A stretch of 64,000 bases of DNA from Neurospora crassa OR74A. Its lineage: Eukaryota; Ascomycota; Sordariomycetes; Sordariales; Sordariaceae. Where the stretch lies: positions 4,154,001 to 4,218,000 of the forward strand of contig NC_026502.1 in assembly GCF_000182925.2 (NCBI RefSeq), read 5' to 3'. A program made the translations under genes and the position numbers. This document shows positions 59,584 through 64,000 of this stretch, one piece after another. The notes beneath the pieces were generated by a model. That model had not been told where the DNA came from. It did not search any database and worked only from the letters and a program-made list of their open reading frames with translations. How positions within the stretch are numbered: the stretch's first letter is position 1; each line of letters starts with the position of its first letter.

Positions 59584-62500
59584 ATGGGGGTCAAAGACAT
59601 CATGGACAGAATCAACGACAACGATCTGACGCAAGCGGCGCGCAAGTTGGAGGAGGTTTTTAGTCTTCAAGAATCTTTAACTCATCATGGTGACCCCGCA
59701 TTGTCACAATCATCATCAGCATCATCAGCATCACCACCTCCAGCTCCAGTTCAACAATCACGACCAACAGCTGCATCAGACTCAGACTCACCAGACACCG
59801 ACGACGACAACCCACCACCACTCTGCCCCACCTGCCTTAACCTCAACTACTCCCTCTTCCGCCCCTTCGATTCACACCCACCCATCCTCAACTCCTACTC
59901 CCTTTCCGCGTCCGCGTCTCATAACCATTTCCCATCCAGTGTCTCTACCGCCCTCCCGCCTCGCTACCTCTTAATTGAATACCAAGACCTTCTCCAGACT
60001 TCTACTTCCACTTCTACCCCCAATTCCAATTCCAACAGCAACGACAACGGCAACGGCAACACCCCAACATGCCCTTACTGCCCCCTCCTCCACAAAGCCA
60101 TCACTTTATTCTGGGACGATGATCCAAGCTCTTATTACAGGTATAAAGCGCCGGTGGCTGACGCACGCTCTTTCCGGCGGATATTGTGTCTTACGCAGCA
60201 GCCTGCTGTTACTTCTGGTTCTGTTTTTGGTGATGGTTTTGGTGATGGTGATGAGGGAACAGGAGCAAAGGGAGGGGAAACAGGAGGGGGAGGAGGGACG
60301 CTCAGCCTCTTCAAAGCGCTGTTGTACGACGATTATCCCGATGCGACGTTCCCTCATGCTTTGACGGTACGGGATTCGACAAGTAGGATTGAGTTTTATC
60401 ATTATCCTTGGGATTTGGTTGATTTGAAAAGGGGGGAAGAGGAGGGGAAAGAGGGAAAACAGGCGCCGGAGAAGGACGTGGAGGAAGGTGAAGGGATATC
60501 TGCGGATGAGGTCGAAAATGGCAGGATGACTGAAGAGTTGAACAAATCGACACGATCAGAAGAAATGAGGCAGGAGAACAGGGAAACCGAAAGGGGAGGG
60601 GATGATAAAAAAGAAAAAGACGGAAAGGATCGCGGAGACGCAAAGAACGAAGGAAACCAGCACTGGACCTCCCTCCCCCATCCAGCCATCGGCTTCGCCA
60701 ACCACGTCCCCTACGCCATCACCCTCAACCGCGTCGTCCGCCTCGCCACCCGCTGGCTTTCCGCCTGCGACTCCTCGCACCCCAAATGCGCTCCCGAGCC
60801 ACACCAACTCCCCAAACGCCTCCTTGACCTCCGCGGCGGCGTAAAGCTCATCGACACCACCACTTCCCCATCTCCCAAGCCGCCCACGTACATGACCCTC
60901 TCCCACTGCTGGGGCCTCACCCCACCCCTCCTCACCACCACCACCACCACCCTCGACTCCCACCTCTCGCAAATCCCTTGGTCCTCCCTCCCCATCTTAT
61001 TCCGCGACGCCATCCTTCTAGTCAGGGAACTAGGCTGCCGATACCTCTGGATCGACAGTCTCTGCATCTTGCAGGACTCTGAGTCAGACTGGCTTACTGA
61101 AAGCGCAAACATGTCCTCCATTTACGCGCACGCTACACTCAACATAGCCGCCACTGCGCAACGGGATGCGTCTGTGAGTTTGTTTAGACAGCGGTTTCAC
61201 GGACAAGGGTTTCGCGAGCTTAGAGTATCTGCTGCGGGACGCAGTGCGGCGGGACTGGGGTTAAGGGCGCCGATGGATACGGTTGAGATTGGGAGTTTGC
61301 CTTTGTCTTTGTCTTTGTCTCTGAAAGATGGGGAAAGCGGGAGGGAAAGGGTGCAGGTGCCGGTGTATGCAAGAATAGGACATGAAAGAAGTCATGAAAC
61401 GTTATTTGGGGAGGTGGAGTACTTCCGGACGCTGAAGGAGCCGATACTTGGCAGGGCGTGGGTTTTTCAGGAGCGGTTGCTGAGTAGACGGACGTTGCAT
61501 TTTGGGAGTAGCGAGGTGTTGTGGGAGTGTAGGAGCGGGTGTTTCTGTGAATGTGGGGGGATTGAGAGGGGTCATGTGTTGAGTGTGCGGAATCTGAATA
61601 ATAATCCTGCTGCTAGTTGGCGGGCGCCGGGGACGGGGACGGGGACGGGGACGGGGAGTGGCAACAACGACAGAGGTGGAAGGGATAATATGGAGTCTTC
61701 GGGACTGTTGAGTCCGCCGTTACCGCTGTCGAGGTCGTCGACTTTTGAGACGGCGGGATCATCATCGCTGAGTCATGGGACGATACCGAGGAAGGTGCTG
61801 TTTGCTAACCTTACTTCTGGTTCAAATTCACGGCCGGGACAGATGAAGGATAGTAGCAGTAGCCGGCTTCTGCATGACTTTTTCCTGCGTTGTGTGGAAG
61901 AGTACTCTTTCCTTTGCCTGACTAAAGAACACGACCGCTCTTTTGCGCTGGCTGGCATCGCGAAACGGATCCGCTCCCTTCTCTCACCTGACGATCGATA
62001 CCTCGCCGGTCTCTGGCTGCACGATTTGCCGAGGGCGCTGCTGTGGCAACCCTACCGCCACAAGAAAGTGTGTCGAGCGGGTGGTAACATCCCTACTTGG
62101 TCATGGATGTCACGGTCATGCTACCCGGTGGAAAATCTACAAGCAGAACCCGGAAAGAGAAAGGGGAACCCATCGGCGAGCAAGTGTTCGGTACGGTATA
62201 AGCACATCACACGCTCGGGGTACGAATTCGAGCTCGATGACCGACTGCAGGTGGACACCGATCCGGCGAAAACATGGTGTGAGTTTGAAGGAGACAATGA
62301 GTTTGGAAAGTTGAAGGGAGGGCAAATTACGTTGACGGCAGCGCATAGATGGGGAGTAGTATGGACGACGGGGAACAAACGAAGCAGCAACGAGTGGACG
62401 GGGAGGAATAATTTGGTGGTTGCTCTTCAGGGCAATGAAGAGGGTAGTGGTGATGGCGAGGAAGGGGTGCTGTTGATACCCATGGCACCGGATTGTCCGA

Positions 62501-62733
62501 GACAAGAAGACCCAAAGAGTGTGGCCCTTTTGGAAAAGGTGTTGGTGGTGTTGTTTGGGGGAAGGAAGCTAGACAAGGAAACGGGAGGGGATGTGGATGG
62601 GCCGCAGTTCTTTTTGGCGTTGAAGGAAGTGGAAGGAAGGGAAGGTGTCTTTCAGCGAGTTGGGTTCTTGGAGTCGGAGTCGAGGATTGACCTGTTTGAG
62701 AATGCCGAGGTGAGGACAATCACCTTGGTTTGA
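59584..62733 (+). CDS. HET-domain (heterokaryon incompatibility) protein (1,049 aa)
   Basis: A single long exon. The N-terminal ~130 residues are Ser/Pro-rich with a CPTCLNLN...CPYCPLL Cys pair. An acidic, charged linker (about 290-360) precedes the HET domain: YMTLSHCWG (about 436-444), RDAILLVRELGCRYLWIDSL and CILQDSESDW (about 475-500), MSSIYAHATLNIAA (about 509-522). Later AWVFQERLLSRRTLHFGSSE and LWECRSGCFCE follow the usual HET-family continuation. A GACGGG run codes for a (GT)n linker at about 61631-61656. HET proteins trigger cell death when incompatible hyphae fuse; the partner here is unknown. The start is uncertain: the frame upstream to 59490 reads QQDDIVQKIYDHIAVSFI and CGRLNAQEN, so an extra 5' exon is possible. 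Confidence 0.88.
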   Translation: MGVKDIMDRINDNDLTQAARKLEEVFSLQESLTHHGDPALSQSSSASSASPPPAPVQQSRPTAASDSDSPDTDDDNPPPLCPTCLNLNYSLFRPFDSHPPILNSYSLSASASHNHFPSSVSTALPPRYLLIEYQDLLQTSTSTSTPNSNSNSNDNGNGNTPTCPYCPLLHKAITLFWDDDPSSYYRYKAPVADARSFRRILCLTQQPAVTSGSVFGDGFGDGDEGTGAKGGETGGGGGTLSLFKALLYDDYPDATFPHALTVRDSTSRIEFYHYPWDLVDLKRGEEEGKEGKQAPEKDVEEGEGISADEVENGRMTEELNKSTRSEEMRQENRETERGGDDKKEKDGKDRGDAKNEGNQHWTSLPHPAIGFANHVPYAITLNRVVRLATRWLSACDSSHPKCAPEPHQLPKRLLDLRGGVKLIDTTTSPSPKPPTYMTLSHCWGLTPPLLTTTTTTLDSHLSQIPWSSLPILFRDAILLVRELGCRYLWIDSLCILQDSESDWLTESANMSSIYAHATLNIAATAQRDASVSLFRQRFHGQGFRELRVSAAGRSAAGLGLRAPMDTVEIGSLPLSLSLSLKDGESGRERVQVPVYARIGHERSHETLFGEVEYFRTLKEPILGRAWVFQERLLSRRTLHFGSSEVLWECRSGCFCECGGIERGHVLSVRNLNNNPAASWRAPGTGTGTGTGSGNNDRGGRDNMESSGLLSPPLPLSRSSTFETAGSSSLSHGTIPRKVLFANLTSGSNSRPGQMKDSSSSRLLHDFFLRCVEEYSFLCLTKEHDRSFALAGIAKRIRSLLSPDDRYLAGLWLHDLPRALLWQPYRHKKVCRAGGNIPTWSWMSRSCYPVENLQAEPGKRKGNPSASKCSVRYKHITRSGYEFELDDRLQVDTDPAKTWCEFEGDNEFGKLKGGQITLTAAHRWGVVWTTGNKRSSNEWTGRNNLVVALQGNEEGSGDGEEGVLLIPMAPDCPRQEDPKSVALLEKVLVVLFGGRKLDKETGGDVDGPQFFLALKEVEGREGVFQRVGFLESESRIDLFENAEVRTITLV

Positions 62734-63049
62734 CCGAGATGAGGAAGCAGTGTTCAGACTATAGACATTTACTAGACAGTGTCTGAGAAGCTCTTAACCC
62801 CGATGGCCAGCGGTTGTGCAGGCGCTGCTTAACGCCGAAAGGGTTGGCGAGAAGTGCAGATGAGCGAGGAAAGTGTGATGATGAACAGTCCACAAACGAA
62901 AGACCTTGGGATAACACAAAAGATGTACAAAGGGAAGGAGAGGGGGGCATCACTGTTGGAAGTGTCTTGTTTGAAGCCGCTCAATCGCTCACCCGTTCAA
63001 CAACAAACACAACATCAACACTACCATCCTCTCAACGCCCATCATCAAG
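62734..63049. other. Short spacer before the SDR gene
   Basis: 316 bp with A/C-rich leader sequence (CAACAAACACAACATCAACA) just before the next ATG. No other feature is seen. Confidence 0.5.
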
Positions 63050-64000
63050 ATGTCCCACATCACCGCCATCAAGAAGCAAGCTCCGGCCAACTCGCTAGTC
63101 TGGCTCGTCACCGGCTGCTCGTCCGGCTTTGGCCTCGAGTTCTATCTCAACATCAAAGCCCGTGGCGACTACATCATCGCTACCGCCCGCGACCTCTCCA
63201 ATCCCAACATGACACATTGTATACAAGTTTCCCTAACGGAGGAAAATGTATCCGTCTACCAGCTCGACGTCACGGCATCCCAGGAGTCCCTGAACGGGAT
63301 CATTGCAGAAGCCATCAAGATTTACGGGAGGATCGACGTGCTGGTGAACAATGCCGGCTACGTAGCGCTGGGCGGTTGGGAAGACATGGGCTACGACGGC
63401 TTCGTCAGGCAATTCGAGACCAACGTGTTCGGCCTGCTCAAGGTCACCAACGCGGTCCTTCCGCACATGCGAGAGCGCCGGAGCGGGACGCTGGTGTTTA
63501 TGGGTTCGCTTTCGGGATGGCAGGGAAATGAGTTCTGTGGAGCGTATGCGGGGTCCAAGTTTGCTGTTGAGGGTTTGTGTTTTCTTTTTTTCCTTCTTCC
63601 CTTCTGCTTCCGTATAAGTCAAGCCGGCAATCACTTGATCAACAGTTTTGCTGACAGGAACGATACAACAGGAATGGTGGAAGCACTCCAAAAAGAGGTG
63701 GAACAGTTCGGTATCCGCACCCTTCTCTTCGAGCCAGGACGGTTTCGAGCCAACTTGCTGTCACCTTCTCCTGTGGTCGCCCACGTGTCCAAGATTGACG
63801 ATTACAAGGAAGCGTGGGAAATGACCCTGCGCTCCTATGCCGATGTGGACTCTAAGCGGAGGGGTGACCCGGCAAAGGCTGTCGAGATCATCATGGATGT
63901 CGTCCGTGAGGAGACCTTCTATCGATATATTGAGGAGGGGGATGTACCGTATGCTTTCACAAACGCGAAGTATGGGCCTATGAAGCTCAGATTGCCGTTG
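63050..64000 (+). CDS. Short-chain dehydrogenase/reductase, partial at the window edge
   Basis: Exon 1 is 63050-63572, the intron 63573-63671 (GTTTGT...GATACAACAG), and exon 2 runs from 63672 to beyond the window. Classical SDR signatures are present: cofactor loop VTGCSSGFG, LDVT after strand 3, NNAGY, and the catalytic GSLSGWQGNEFCGAYAGSK with Ser and Tyr-x-x-x-Lys. EPGRFRANLL lies after the active site. It probably uses NAD(P)H on a small carbonyl or hydroxyl substrate; the exact reaction cannot be told. No clustered biosynthetic gene is visible beside it. At least 284 residues are seen and the 3' end is missing. Confidence 0.9.
   Translation, partial: MSHITAIKKQAPANSLVWLVTGCSSGFGLEFYLNIKARGDYIIATARDLSNPNMTHCIQVSLTEENVSVYQLDVTASQESLNGIIAEAIKIYGRIDVLVNNAGYVALGGWEDMGYDGFVRQFETNVFGLLKVTNAVLPHMRERRSGTLVFMGSLSGWQGNEFCGAYAGSKFAVEGLCFLFFLLPFCFRISQAGNHLINSFADRNDTTGMVEALQKEVEQFGIRTLLFEPGRFRANLLSPSPVVAHVSKIDDYKEAWEMTLRSYADVDSKRRGDPAKAVEIIMDVVREETFYRYIEEGDVPYAFTNAKYGPMKLRLPL

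Noticed and set aside
59687-60364. Alternative frames within the HET gene
   Set aside because: His- or Leu-rich shadows of the Ser/Pro/Thr-rich N-terminal part of the HET protein.
1-64000. tRNA, 5S rRNA, snRNA and CRISPR arrays
   Set aside because: I looked for tRNA T-loop (GGTTCGANTCC) and Neurospora 5S motifs and found only isolated partial matches without partner stems; CRISPR arrays are not expected in a fungus and none is seen.

Overview
This window looks like euchromatic DNA from a filamentous ascomycete of the Sordariales, most likely a Neurospora or close Sordaria relative. The species cannot be fixed from sequence alone. Reasons: short introns (about 50-90 nt) with GTAAGT/GTATGT donors and CTAAC-type branch sites; pyrimidine-rich leaders; TAGG/GGTACC-rich spacers; an AT-saturated repeat that looks like repeat-induced point mutation (RIP); and an NMT1/THI5 gene carrying a fungal TPP riboswitch. 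Gene density is low, about eleven intact or nearly intact protein genes plus a few relics.

Layout. 1-4.85 kb is the decayed body of a Ty1/copia element, rich in TpA. 4.9-7.0 kb (minus) is a six-exon gene for a 560-aa glycosylated membrane protein. A diverged and broken paralogue lies in opposite orientation at 12.5-14.9 kb, with a small secreted cysteine-containing protein (10.8-11.3 kb, minus) and gene debris between them. 16.6 kb has a short cysteine-rich gene, 19.2-20.3 kb a DUF829/TMEM53-like hydrolase (minus), and 21.5-23.5 kb only possible remnants. 23.7-25.3 kb is nmt-1, with TATA box, TPP aptamer inside a 5'-leader intron, uORF and four coding exons. 27.5-34.7 kb is a giant acidic/coiled-coil protein gene interrupted by one in-frame TAG. 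36.5-38.0 kb (minus) is the bifunctional 6-phosphofructo-2-kinase/fructose-2,6-bisphosphatase. About 6 kb without genes follows, then HAS1 (44.0-45.8 kb), an aspartic protease (46.6-48.6 kb, minus), and 3.4 kb without genes.

51,978-55,312 is a complete 3,335-bp pogo/Fot1-type DNA transposon with 85-bp perfect inverted repeats and TA target duplication. Its transposase reading frame is dead. It sits about 0.4 kb upstream of a three-KH-domain RNA-binding protein gene (55.7-57.7 kb). The right end holds a large HET-domain gene (59.6-62.7 kb) and the start of a short-chain dehydrogenase gene that runs off the window.

The genes are mostly unrelated housekeeping or accessory functions, not a pathway cluster. 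The best-resolved regulatory system is the nmt-1 leader. There an 11-nt stretch beside a pair of tandem splice donors can pair with the TPP-binding core, and the choice between the two donors, 5 nt apart, decides whether the leader uORF ends before the nmt-1 start or overlaps it out of frame.
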